The notes beneath the pieces were generated by a model. It had not been told where the DNA came from, made no database searches, and saw only the letters and a program-made list of their open reading frames with translations. Of a stretch of DNA of 64,000 nt, positions 53,836 through 62,736 are shown in pieces (position 1 is the first letter of the stretch; every line of letters starts with the position of its first letter). Source of the stretch: Aliivibrio wodanis (GTDB lineage Bacteria; Pseudomonadota; Gammaproteobacteria; Enterobacterales; Vibrionaceae); NCBI GenBank assembly GCA_000953695.1, contig LN554847.1, forward strand, positions 1,057,801 through 1,121,800, in the 5' to 3' direction. A program made the translations under genes and the position numbers.

Positions 53836-54691
53836 TTGGCAGATAAAAATCCAACTCAAATTCTTCGGTTTCATTTAAAAAATGATTTTTGTGGTAACGT
53901 ACATACGCTGGTGTTGATCTTAATTTAAAACCTGACGCCGGCAACCATTTCTCTAATACTGTACTGATTTGTGGCAATAGTTGCCCATATACACCATGTA
54001 ACCGAAACACCGCATGTAACCCGCCAGGAATCACCATTTGATTTACCACCCCACGATATTTCAATGGATTATCAATCACAATGCACGCCACATAACGACA
54101 CTTATTAAGTTCAACCCATGCAGGATTTGAATGATGCAAGCCAAACTGAGTAGAGAAATCTCGATTCTCAGTATCTGCCCACGCTTTTAATACCAGCCAC
54201 GCATTTCGAATTGAACGATTATAGCCATCATGCCTCACATAAGCTGCCAACAGCTCTGAAACTTCTGTGATTTTTGGTTGAGGCAATACTCTATCAGCCA
54301 CACTTAAATACCCCTCTGCAATTTCAGGATCTTTCAAATACGGTTTATCTGATATCTGTAAATCATGCTTGCGCCATTCCCCCGGAGACATATCAAAAGT
54401 CGCCTTAAACGCACGACTAAAAGAAGAGAGCGAGCTAAACCCACAGGTATTGGCAATGTCTAAAACGGTCGACTTAGTATCAAACATAAGCTGATTCGCG
54501 GCATATTCCATGCGAGTTCGGCGAATATACTGATGAATCGACTCTCCCACCACTTGTTTAAAGATGCGATGAAAATGCTGCTCTGAATACGCCGCTACCT
54601 CAGAAAGTTCTTTTGCCGTAAGCTCTTTGCTGATGTCTTTATGTATATAAAACAGAACATCATTGATTCTTGATATGTGTTGTTGGGTCAT
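53822..54691 (-). CDS. AraC-family regulator with GyrI-like effector domain
   Basis: 289 residues from the ATG at 54689-54691 (MTQQHISRINDVLFYIHKDI). The frame is open to 54823, but that extension runs through the intergenic operator region. Two AraC HTH motifs (LTAKELSEVAAYSEQHFHRI, TVLDIANTCGFSSLSSFSRA) are followed by a GyrI-like domain (about 125-285, with YVACIVIDNPLKYRGVVNQM) that binds small ligands. It is divergent from the aminotransferase gene, with operator-like repeats between. Confidence 0.88.
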   Translation of the reverse strand: MTQQHISRINDVLFYIHKDISKELTAKELSEVAAYSEQHFHRIFKQVVGESIHQYIRRTRMEYAANQLMFDTKSTVLDIANTCGFSSLSSFSRAFKATFDMSPGEWRKHDLQISDKPYLKDPEIAEGYLSVADRVLPQPKITEVSELLAAYVRHDGYNRSIRNAWLVLKAWADTENRDFSTQFGLHHSNPAWVELNKCRYVACIVIDNPLKYRGVVNQMVIPGGLHAVFRLHGVYGQLLPQISTVLEKWLPASGFKLRSTPAYVRYHKNHFLNETEEFELDFYLPISFY

Positions 54692-54703
54692 AAACTCAAA
54701 ATA

Positions 54704-54738
54704 GCATAAATGGACATATTTATAAGCATAAACGGACA
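54704..54738. promoter_or_regulatory. AraC-type operator: two 13-bp direct repeats
   Basis: GCATAAATGGACA (54704-54716) and GCATAAACGGACA (54726-54738) differ at one base. They are 22 bp apart, two helical turns, the usual layout for AraC monomers bound side by side. They lie between the AraC gene and the divergent aminotransferase gene. Confidence 0.7.
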
Positions 54739-54804
54739 AACATAGTTGTGCAACGCCTTGTACTATCAAAGGATAAAATAAATAAGATAATGATGGGAAC
54801 ACAT

Positions 54805-55959
54805 ATGGAAATAGCTCACTCACTGCAACAGATCCAATCTTCTTATATCAGAGAGATCTTAGCGGCAGCAACGGACAAGAATGTTATCTCTCTCGCAGGT
54901 GGATTACCTGATGAGAAAACGTTCCCAATTGATTTAATGAAGCCAACATTAGAAAGCCTGTCTGATATGCCAGAAGTCTTTCAATACGGTGCGACTGCAG
55001 GTTATGGCCCTCTGTTAGAACTACTGACAGAAATGTACCAATTACCAGAAACGCATATGCCAATGATCTGTACTGGCTCTCAGCAAGGATTAGATCTTAT
55101 TGCGCGAGCTTACATTAATCCAAATGATACCGTAGTAATGGAAGCACCGAGCTACCTTGGTGCTATGCAAGTATTTGGTTTGGTTCAAGCCAATATTGCA
55201 ACCGTATCTCAAACAGATTTTGGTCCTAATCTTGAAGAGTTAGAGCAATGCTTTATTCAAGATTCACCAAAAATGTTCTATGCCGTGCCTGATTTCCACA
55301 ACCCTACAGGCGTATGTTGGTCATTAGAAACACGCAAAAAAGTGGCTGAACTGTGTATCAAATACAAAGTCGCTTTCATTGAAGATGCGCCATATCGTGA
55401 ACTGCGCTTTACTGGTGAAGCGCTGCCAATGGTTTCAACTTTTTGCCCTGACGATTCTATCGTGCTACGTTCATTCTCAAAAATTGCTTCTCCGGGTTTA
55501 CGTATTGGCGCAGTAACAGGCAAGAAAAGCTATTTAGAACCTCTGATTAAAGTAAAACAAGGCGCTGATTTACATTCAAGCGTACCAATGCAAGCTCTAC
55601 TGGTTGGTTTATTAAAACACGCTGATTTTGGTCTGCACATGGAACAAATTCAAGCACTGTATAAAACTCGCTATGAAGTGCTATTTGCGGAACTTCAGAA
55701 ACAATTACCTAAAAATTGTGTGCTTAATCCTGTTGATGGCGGCATGTTCATTTGGTTATCTCTACCTGATTGCGACACTTTCGCTCTGGCTAAAACATTA
55801 ATTGCTAACGGCGTAGCAGTGGTACCAAGCCCTGTATTTTATCCAAAACCAGAAGGCGCACCCTCAGCATTACGCTTAAACTTTACTAATGCAAACCCAG
55901 AAGAATTGGTTGAAGCCGTAGGTCGTTTAACTAAAGTATTGAATGAAGCGCTAAACTAG
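54805..55959 (+). CDS. PLP-dependent aminotransferase (class I/II, LysN/Aro8-like)
   Basis: 384 residues from the ATG at 54805 (MEIAHSLQQIQ), with GGGA eight bases upstream; ATGs at 54748 and 54793 are in frame but less likely. Fold-type I: YGATAGYGPLLELLTEMYQL, the aspartate in PDFHNPTGVCWS, and the PLP lysine in VLRSFSKIASPGLRIG. MocR-related aminotransferases without a DNA-binding domain look like this. Substrate unknown. Probably controlled by the divergent AraC protein. Confidence 0.88.
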   Translation: MEIAHSLQQIQSSYIREILAAATDKNVISLAGGLPDEKTFPIDLMKPTLESLSDMPEVFQYGATAGYGPLLELLTEMYQLPETHMPMICTGSQQGLDLIARAYINPNDTVVMEAPSYLGAMQVFGLVQANIATVSQTDFGPNLEELEQCFIQDSPKMFYAVPDFHNPTGVCWSLETRKKVAELCIKYKVAFIEDAPYRELRFTGEALPMVSTFCPDDSIVLRSFSKIASPGLRIGAVTGKKSYLEPLIKVKQGADLHSSVPMQALLVGLLKHADFGLHMEQIQALYKTRYEVLFAELQKQLPKNCVLNPVDGGMFIWLSLPDCDTFALAKTLIANGVAVVPSPVFYPKPEGAPSALRLNFTNANPEELVEAVGRLTKVLNEALN

Positions 55960-56004
55960 GCGTAGACTAATAATCACAATATTTATAATTTGAGTAGTAT
56001 ATAA

Positions 56005-57129
56005 ATGAAAATATTCAGTAATTTTGAAAGTGGTAACATCCATGTCGTTGCAGCGAATACACCTGATGATATTCAGTTAACTATTCCTGCTGATAACCAA
56101 ACTGAGATCTCTCAATGGTTTCACTTTCGCCTAGAAAGCCAGCCTCAACAGCAGCATTCATTTAAAATTTTAGGATTGGCTAAATCTGCTTATCCTGAAG
56201 GTTGGCAAGATTACGATGTGGTTGCTTCTTATGACCGTGAAGAGTGGTTCCGCATTCCAGCTGAATTTGATGGTGATATACTTAGTTTTAATGTAATGCC
56301 AGAGTACCGTTCAATGTATTTCGCGTACTTTGCACCTTACTCGTACGACCGTCACCAAGACCTACTTCACGGTGCACAAACGCACCACAGCTGCCAGTTA
56401 GAAACGCTTGGTGTGACATTAGATAATAATGACATCAGTATTCTAACGATTGGTGAGCCTGCCGAAGGTAAGAAAAACATCTGGATCACTGGTCGTCAGC
56501 ATCCGGGTGAGACAATGGCGGAGTGGTTCATTGAAGGCTTATTATCACGCCTATTAGATGAAACCGACACCGTTGGTCGTGCCCTACTTGATAGCGCTGT
56601 TTTCCATATCGTTCCTAACATGAACCCAGATGGCAGTATCCGTGGTCATTTACGTACCAATGCGATTGGCGTGAACTTAAACCGTGAATGGCAAACACCA
56701 TCAATGGAAAGATCCCCTGAAGTATTCCTTGTTCGTGAGCGTATGCTAGCAACCGGCGTTGATATGTTCTTAGATATTCACGGCGATGAGGCTATTCCAT
56801 ACAACTTCGTTGCAGGCAGTGAAGGCCTTCCTTCTTACAATGAGCGTATTGCTGAATTAAAGAATACCTTTAAACAAGCGCTACTAACGATTACTCCTGA
56901 GTTTCAAGACGAGATTGGCTACGACAAAGATGAGCCAGGTACTGCAAACTTAACCGTTGGTTCTAACTGGGTTGGTGAGCAATTCAAATGTCTATCTTAT
57001 ACTGTTGAAATGCCATTTAAAGATCATATTAGCCACGCTGATGAGCTGTATGGTTGGTCTCCTGAGCGAAGCATCGCCTTTGGTCAAGACACGCTATCTG
57101 CTATTTGGGCTACCGTTGGTAAGCTGTAG
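56005..57129 (+). CDS. M14-family cytosolic carboxypeptidase-like protein
   Basis: 374 residues. An N-terminal beta-rich domain (about 1-120) precedes the zinc peptidase domain. Zinc ligands are visible: GRQHPGETMAEW (His and Glu) and LDIHGDE (His). PNMNPDGSIRGHLRTNAIGV and NLNREW provide substrate residues. It is related to eukaryotic cytosolic carboxypeptidases (AGBL/CCP); bacterial substrates are mostly unknown. No signal peptide. It lies 45 bp after the aminotransferase gene. Confidence 0.9.
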   Translation: MKIFSNFESGNIHVVAANTPDDIQLTIPADNQTEISQWFHFRLESQPQQQHSFKILGLAKSAYPEGWQDYDVVASYDREEWFRIPAEFDGDILSFNVMPEYRSMYFAYFAPYSYDRHQDLLHGAQTHHSCQLETLGVTLDNNDISILTIGEPAEGKKNIWITGRQHPGETMAEWFIEGLLSRLLDETDTVGRALLDSAVFHIVPNMNPDGSIRGHLRTNAIGVNLNREWQTPSMERSPEVFLVRERMLATGVDMFLDIHGDEAIPYNFVAGSEGLPSYNERIAELKNTFKQALLTITPEFQDEIGYDKDEPGTANLTVGSNWVGEQFKCLSYTVEMPFKDHISHADELYGWSPERSIAFGQDTLSAIWATVGKL

Positions 57130-57150
57130 TCTCTTTTGATAAAAACTAAA

Positions 57151-57180
57151 AAACGCCGTAGATAATACTCTACGGCGTTT
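57151..57180. terminator. Terminator between the M14 gene and the 219-residue gene
   Basis: AAACGCCGTAGA and TCTACGGCGTTT form a perfect 12-bp stem with loop TAATAC. T and A runs flank it, so it can serve both converging genes. Confidence 0.88.
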
Positions 57181-57201
57181 TTATTTAAAGTAATATTACT
57201 A

Positions 57202-57861
57202 CTACTGTACTTTGGACTGGATTTCTGTTCCTGCTTCTTTCAATAAATTAAACGGTGACATAATCACGCCTTTTACTGCACCTTGCGTTGCTTGCTGAGA
57301 AAGCTCTTCCGTTTTATCTATAATTTGATCGGCTTTGAGCATAATAGGTGGGATTTCTTTACGTAATCTTTCCGACTCTTTGATTACCGCAGGAATGGTC
57401 GTTACGCGGTATCCCTTACTCTCTACAAACGCTTTAGGGAAAACGTGTTCACGATAATTCTTCAATTCAACCAAAGTATTAGGCACAGTTTCTTTATTAA
57501 CGGTATTCATTACTGTGATCACTTCAGGTAATGATTCTGTACGAATGGACTTTACTTCATTGAGGATCATCGGGATTTTATGGTCAACAGAAGCAACCGT
57601 CTTGTTTACATCCTTAATGGTGTCCTTTACTTCACTGACTAAGGTTAAAACTTGAGGAGTCAAATCTTCAATGTGCTGAGCCAATAGTAGCCACTGATCA
57701 ATTTCCAATTTATCAGCCGTTTTATTCACTTCACTCATTAACTCTGGATATTTCTCGACAACGGTATTTACTGAGTTAGTAAACGCGTAAATCGTGTACC
57801 CCAAATAAAAAATTGAGATCGCTAATAACGCCTGTATTGCTATTCCTAATCGAGCCAACAT
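57202..57861 (-). CDS. Membrane-anchored coiled-coil protein, unknown function
   Basis: About 219 residues. One N-terminal membrane segment (AIQALLAISIFYLGYTIYAF) and then mostly helical sequence, roughly 40-190, with many charged residues and regularly spaced hydrophobics. The ATG at 57861 (MLARLG) has AGGTG upstream and is preferred to the GTG at 57867. No family recognised. The next gene upstream, 42 bp away, is on the same strand and is also uncharacterised. Confidence 0.65.
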   Translation of the reverse strand: MLARLGIAIQALLAISIFYLGYTIYAFTNSVNTVVEKYPELMSEVNKTADKLEIDQWLLLAQHIEDLTPQVLTLVSEVKDTIKDVNKTVASVDHKIPMILNEVKSIRTESLPEVITVMNTVNKETVPNTLVELKNYREHVFPKAFVESKGYRVTTIPAVIKESERLRKEIPPIMLKADQIIDKTEELSQQATQGAVKGVIMSPFNLLKEAGTEIQSKVQ

Positions 57862-57903
57862 AACCACACCTATTACTGCATTTTCTTAACGAGAAATAGA
57901 TTA

Positions 57904-58275
57904 TCAAGCCAATGCCAATAATACGCCACCCACTGTTAATGCTGCAGACAAGTATTGCCCTGCAGAATAAGAGGAATCATTTTCTTCTTCGATTTTATCC
58001 GGGTGATCAATGCCCAAAGCACCATGAGCAAAAGATTCAACATCATCTGTAACGCCCTTGTTTAACTCACGATTTGCTTGGCTTTCTTTCTCAATATCTT
58101 GCAATGCATACAATAACGCTTTTCCTTCACTTGATAGGCTTACTTGGTTGTCACTCACCTTTACTGCCGAACCCATTGAAGATACTTTCACACTTGGATT
58201 ATCAGCCGTTGCAATAGGATGCATTGGCTTAGAGTATGTCATTGCATTTTGATATGAAGAAACACCATTTAACAT
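57904..58275 (-). CDS. Small protein with C-terminal hydrophobic end, unknown function
   Basis: About 123 residues. A hydrophilic body (KVSDNQVSLSSEGKALLYAL is typical of a flagellar-hook-like or virulence-type helix) ends with a hydrophobic tail (SAGQYLSAALTVGGVLLALA), possibly a tail anchor. The ATG at 58275 has AAAGG eight bases upstream. Function unknown. It may form an operon with the following coiled-coil gene. Confidence 0.6.
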   Translation of the reverse strand: MLNGVSSYQNAMTYSKPMHPIATADNPSVKVSSMGSAVKVSDNQVSLSSEGKALLYALQDIEKESQANRELNKGVTDDVESFAHGALGIDHPDKIEEENDSSYSAGQYLSAALTVGGVLLALA

Positions 58276-58463
58276 TGTCATTACCTTTTGGTTAATAATT
58301 CATCTTCTTATAACTATAGCGGTCAATATGTAGAAAACTTGTGAATCTTTAAGCATGATTATTTGATTTATTGATGTATGTCACTATTTTTTGCAAGTAT
58401 ATTCTCGTTTCTTTTATTTATTTTAATCATCACTTGATCTCTTTCTTTCTTACCTCTAATATC

Positions 58464-58481
58464 AATCGTAATTAAACGATT
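58464..58481. promoter_or_regulatory. Putative ArsR operator palindrome
   Basis: AATCGT, six bases, ACGATT: a perfect 6-bp dyad, 22 bp before the arsR start codon. ArsR-family repressors bind such dyads over their own promoters. Confidence 0.55.
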
Positions 58482-58503
58482 AAGAACTTAGGGAGGATAA
58501 GCG

Positions 58504-58845
58504 ATGCCAGCAACTTGCAAAACTAATACTATATGTCGTTTTAGCTCAACAGAACAAGATAATCAGCAAGAGAAGACGTTAGCTACATTAGCAAAAGCAC
58601 TTTCACACCCTGCTCGTATTCGTATCTTACGTATTTTGTCATCATTAGAAAAATCAGGCGGGTGTTTGAATAGTGATTTAGTCTCCGATTTAGGTCTGGC
58701 CCAATCGACTGTATCTGAGCATCTACGTGTACTTAAAGAAGCAGGTTTTATTACGGCTGAACCTATTCCACCCAAAATGTGCTATCGCATTAATAGAGAC
58801 TGTCTTCAGAAGTTTGATAACTTAACTCATACGATTTTGGACTAA
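58504..58845 (+). CDS. arsR: ArsR-family metalloregulatory repressor
   Basis: 113 residues. Winged HTH with KALSHPARIRILRIL and NSDLVSDLGLAQSTVSEHLRVLKEAGFITAE. N-terminal Cys5 and Cys11 (ATCKTNTICRF) and another at GGCLNS are candidate As(III) ligands; the classical ELCVCDLC is absent. GGGAGG lies seven bases before the ATG. The ACR3 gene follows 117 bp downstream. Release from DNA on arsenite would induce efflux. Confidence 0.85.
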   Translation: MPATCKTNTICRFSSTEQDNQQEKTLATLAKALSHPARIRILRILSSLEKSGGCLNSDLVSDLGLAQSTVSEHLRVLKEAGFITAEPIPPKMCYRINRDCLQKFDNLTHTILD

Positions 58846-58962
58846 AATGTAACCTTAATTATTTAGATAATCACGTAGTTAAACACTTTTCATTTAATAT
58901 TCTCAACATCACCCTAAACCATCGCCTTTCGACGATTTTCGATGCTTATATAAGGAGCTTTT

Positions 58963-60006
58963 ATGCAACCAAAACTCAATTTTCTAGATAGATATTTAAC
59001 ACTGTGGATTTTTATCGCTATGGCTATTGGTGTATTACTTGGGGTTCAGCTCCCTCAAGTTACACAATGGAATGAATCCATGTCGGTCGGGACAACCAAT
59101 ATTCCTTTAGCTATTGGTTTGATCTTAATGATGTATCCACCACTAGCCAAAGTGAATTACAACTTGCTTGGTACTGTCGTAAAAGACAAACAAGCCATTA
59201 CACTCTCTCTTATTATGAACTGGGTTGTTGGCCCTATTCTTATGTTTATTCTGGCATTGACCTTTTTAGGTGATCACCCAGGTTACATGGTCGGTATTAT
59301 TCTGATTGGCCTAGCTCGCTGTATTGCTATGGTATTAGTATGGAATGATATTGGGGGAGGAAATAAAGAATATGGTGCCGCTTTAGTTGCGATTAACTCT
59401 GCGTTTCAAATCGTGACATACAGTTTTATGGCATGGTTGTTTATTAGTGTTCTTCCACCTGTATTTGGTTATGAAAGCATGGTGGTTGATATCTCTATGT
59501 TGGACATTGCTGAAAGTGTTCTGATTTATCTTGGTATCCCATTCCTAGCTGGATTTTTAAGCCGTAAAATTCTGGTCTCTCAAAAAGGCGAAGAGTGGTA
59601 CAACACGGTTTTCATTCCTACGATTTCACCGATTACCTTGATTGCGCTTCTGGGTACGATTGTTCTTATGTTTAGCTTAAAAGGAGAGATGATCCTTGAG
59701 CTTCCAATGGATGTGGTTCGCATTGCCATTCCACTGGCTATCTATTTTGTCTTAATGTTCTTCACTAGTTTCTTTATCGGTAAGAAGATGGGGATCCCTT
59801 ATGATAAGAACGCCTCTATCGCTTTTACAGCAACGGGAAATAACTTTGAACTAGCGATTGCGGTTTCTATTGCGGTATTTGGTTTGAACTCTGACCAAGC
59901 TTTTGCAGGTGTTATTGGGCCTCTGATCGAAGTGCCCGTCTTAATCGCTTTGGTTAATATCGCATTAAAAATGAAAGGAAAATCAGAAGACAAAGCGGTC
60001 GTTTAA
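58963..60006 (+). CDS. acr3: Arsenite efflux transporter ACR3
   Basis: 347 residues with ten membrane segments. The ACR3 signature is clear: [20 protein letters not shown] includes the conserved cysteine used for As(III) transport, and [20 protein letters not shown] is present. It exports arsenite from the cytoplasm. GGAG precedes the ATG. No arsenate reductase gene adjoins, so arsenate must be reduced by an enzyme encoded elsewhere. Confidence 0.93.
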   Translation: MQPKLNFLDRYLTLWIFIAMAIGVLLGVQLPQVTQWNESMSVGTTNIPLAIGLILMMYPPLAKVNYNLLGTVVKDKQAITLSLIMNWVVGPILMFILALTFLGDHPGYMVGIILIGLARCIAMVLVWNDIGGGNKEYGAALVAINSAFQIVTYSFMAWLFISVLPPVFGYESMVVDISMLDIAESVLIYLGIPFLAGFLSRKILVSQKGEEWYNTVFIPTISPITLIALLGTIVLMFSLKGEMILELPMDVVRIAIPLAIYFVLMFFTSFFIGKKMGIPYDKNASIAFTATGNNFELAIAVSIAVFGLNSDQAFAGVIGPLIEVPVLIALVNIALKMKGKSEDKAVV

Positions 60007-60019
60007 TCTTTATAAAAAC

Positions 60020-60050
60020 AATAATGGAGTGTTAAACCCACTCCATTATT
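60020..60050. terminator. Bidirectional terminator after acr3
   Basis: AATAATGGAGTG and CACTCCATTATT form a perfect 12-bp stem with a 7-base loop between convergent genes; T tract downstream is short. Confidence 0.8.
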
Positions 60051-60060
60051 TTCATTAATA

Positions 60061-62550
60061 CTAACTTGCTAATGTCTTTTTCTCACCGTAGCGATCAACT
60101 AAATCATCAATCATTAATGGCTTATCAAAGTAATAGCCTTGCAGTAAGTCACAATGATACTCTTTTAATTTTTGATGCTGCTCTATAGTTTCGACCCCTT
60201 CTGCTACCACTTTCATATGACAAGAAGAGCCAATCGCTATAATCGCTTTCACTAACGTATCGCTTTGCTTATTACTCAGTAATTTATCAACAAAAGAGCG
60301 ATCTATTTTAATTTCAGTAATAGGCAAGTTATTTAAGTAATTCAGTGACGAATAGCCAGTACAAAAATCATCTAATGAAATACCAAAACCATGATCTCTA
60401 AAGCGATTTAAGATAGGTGAAATAGAATGTAGATCTTCAATAAAGATATTCTCAGTGATCTCTAAGGTAATGCGCTCAATATCAATGCCAACACGCTTAA
60501 CAATGGATAGTACCTTATCTTCAAAACCAGGATATGAGAATTGCTTTGGCGAAATATTAATCGAGACCCCTATTGCATTAACGCCATTAGGCATAAGCGC
60601 CAATGTATCTCGACACGCCGTTTCAAATACAAACTCACCCACTTGATGGATCAAACCAGTACGTTCAGCTAAAGGAATAAAATCCAGTGGTGAGATAAAA
60701 CCAAGATCATCACTATTCCAACGGCATAACGCTTCTACGGCACAGATTTGTTGTGTTTCTGCATCAATCTGAGGTTGATACACAACACCGATCTCATTAC
60801 TGCCTAACGCTTGTCTTAAATGGTTTTCTAATTGAAAATCATGCTGGACTTGCTGATTAATTTCAGCATCATAGAATAAAACATTTCCTTTCTCTTGATC
60901 TTTTACTCTATATAAAACGATATCTGCTTTTGAAATTAACTCTTCGACACTATGTCCATCATCTGGATACATAGAAACACCAATAGAACAACTTGTTTGT
61001 ACCTGGTTGCCAGCTAACAAAAACGGTTTCTCAAAGGTTCCTAAAATTTGCTCAACTTTATGCCTTGCTTCATCACTGTTTTTTAATAATGGCAAACAAA
61101 AAACAAATTCATCTCCTCCAAATCGGGCAACAAAATCATTTTTTCCTAGAATTAACTCAAAGCGTTTGCCTATTTGTTGTAATAATTGGTCACCAGCAGA
61201 ATGACCAAACTGATCATTCACATTTTTAAAATCATCAAGATCAACAAAAACAACCGCCACTTTTTTATCTTCTAATCTAGATAAACCAATATTTTTTTGA
61301 ATTTTAGTCGATAATAAGGTGCGATTTGGCAGGTTCGTTAGCAAATCAAACTCAGCCATGTACTGCATCTCATTTTTACTGCTCTCAAGACGCTCATAAT
61401 CCCCAATGACTTGCTCTTCTAACAAGATAACGTGATTAGTCACTCGTTTACCAATTACAAGAACAATCACAGTTAACAAGATCGTTAGCAGCACGCTGAA
61501 TGCCAACATAATTTGTAATTCGAGATGAGATTCGACAATCAATTTTTGTTTCTTTTGCTCGGTTAGCTTTGTGATATCAGACGTATAAAAACCTGTTCCT
61601 ATGACCCAATTCCAATCCTTGATAAGGCGAACGTAACTGATTTTTTCTTCAATATCTCCAGAATGAACATCAGTGTGTTCATAAGTAAAAAAATCACCTG
61701 TTTTAGCTATTTGAATTAATTCTTGGTGTTTCTCATTATCATTAGACAAAAATAAAGAAGGATGATCAGTGATGATTTTCTGATTCTGTAGTTTAACACT
61801 ACCGTCAATATCCGAAACAAAGATATAACCAGTATTGCCCAAATTCACACTCGAGAGCATGCTTAGTACTTGAGCTTGTATTTGCTTCTCAATATCTTCT
61901 ACATAAGCACCTGAGCCAATATACCAACCAAGAGATTCTAAATAGCGATCAAAACTGACTTTTTCAAATTCTCTATCTTGTTGACTTGGTTTTATATACC
62001 AATAGTGATTATATGCTTGACCAGTTTCCTTTATTGACTTGAGTTGATTCTGAATAATGTAATTACCACGTGAATCGACCATATCAAGCATCAATGTATT
62101 TTCCATTTCAGGTAAAATTGGGTGCATAATATTTCGCCCCTCCATATCATAGATATAGAAGTAACCCGTTCCATCATCAAATCTCATCGCTCTTAAGGTA
62201 TCTATTATCAGCTGTTTGACTTCACTGAGTGGTTTATCTTTATTTATCTTAAGCAAACCATCGACAATACTAAAAGCGGTTTGTACTCGAAGACGTAATT
62301 TCTCACGAGCTATCCTATCAATGAGGGCTTTTTCATGCTCGATTTGTTGATAGGCTTGTTCAACAACGGCTTGTGCTTGCTGTTGTTTTGTTTCTAACAC
62401 CTCACTATGAACCGCATCAAGCAATGCGGTTATTTTCCTTTCGTTACTATTAATAACATTCAAATTTAGAACGATAGTAAATACAACGATCACCATAATT
62501 GGTAAATACTGTAGTAATCGTAGTAATTTACTGTTTTTTAGTGAATGCAT
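60061..62550 (-). CDS. Cache-GGDEF-EAL cyclic di-GMP enzyme
   Basis: 829 residues. Two membrane segments (about 15-34 and 345-368) enclose a periplasmic double Cache region (TGYFYIYDMEGRNIMHP; YLESLGWYIGSGAYVEDIEK; NTGYIFVSDIDGSVKLQNQK). The GGDEF domain has an intact RFGGDEF (477-483) and the EAL domain an intact VEALCRW (605-611) with later DDFCTGYSSLNYL. Both synthesis and breakdown of c-di-GMP are therefore possible. The signal is probably a small carboxylate or amino acid bound by Cache, by analogy. Confidence 0.9.
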   Translation of the reverse strand: MHSLKNSKLLRLLQYLPIMVIVVFTIVLNLNVINSNERKITALLDAVHSEVLETKQQQAQAVVEQAYQQIEHEKALIDRIAREKLRLRVQTAFSIVDGLLKINKDKPLSEVKQLIIDTLRAMRFDDGTGYFYIYDMEGRNIMHPILPEMENTLMLDMVDSRGNYIIQNQLKSIKETGQAYNHYWYIKPSQQDREFEKVSFDRYLESLGWYIGSGAYVEDIEKQIQAQVLSMLSSVNLGNTGYIFVSDIDGSVKLQNQKIITDHPSLFLSNDNEKHQELIQIAKTGDFFTYEHTDVHSGDIEEKISYVRLIKDWNWVIGTGFYTSDITKLTEQKKQKLIVESHLELQIMLAFSVLLTILLTVIVLVIGKRVTNHVILLEEQVIGDYERLESSKNEMQYMAEFDLLTNLPNRTLLSTKIQKNIGLSRLEDKKVAVVFVDLDDFKNVNDQFGHSAGDQLLQQIGKRFELILGKNDFVARFGGDEFVFCLPLLKNSDEARHKVEQILGTFEKPFLLAGNQVQTSCSIGVSMYPDDGHSVEELISKADIVLYRVKDQEKGNVLFYDAEINQQVQHDFQLENHLRQALGSNEIGVVYQPQIDAETQQICAVEALCRWNSDDLGFISPLDFIPLAERTGLIHQVGEFVFETACRDTLALMPNGVNAIGVSINISPKQFSYPGFEDKVLSIVKRVGIDIERITLEITENIFIEDLHSISPILNRFRDHGFGISLDDFCTGYSSLNYLNNLPITEIKIDRSFVDKLLSNKQSDTLVKAIIAIGSSCHMKVVAEGVETIEQHQKLKEYHCDLLQGYYFDKPLMIDDLVDRYGEKKTLAS

Positions 62551-62736
62551 AAATACTCAAACTCGCCTAGAAAATAAACAGTGATATTTTGCCCTATATT
62601 TTATAATACATCAAACCCTAAAATGAAATATGTTAGAACTTGAGCTATTTTACCGTTAACAAGAAAAAGGGTTATGCTTACTCCTATACCATGAGTTCTG
62701 TTATTCTTACCTTCTGTTTACGCTTGGAAAGTCAGA

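Noticed and set aside
54692-54823. N-terminal extension of the AraC frame
   Set aside because: It runs through the operator repeats and into the divergent gene's 5' end; the HTH starts properly at the ATG at 54691.
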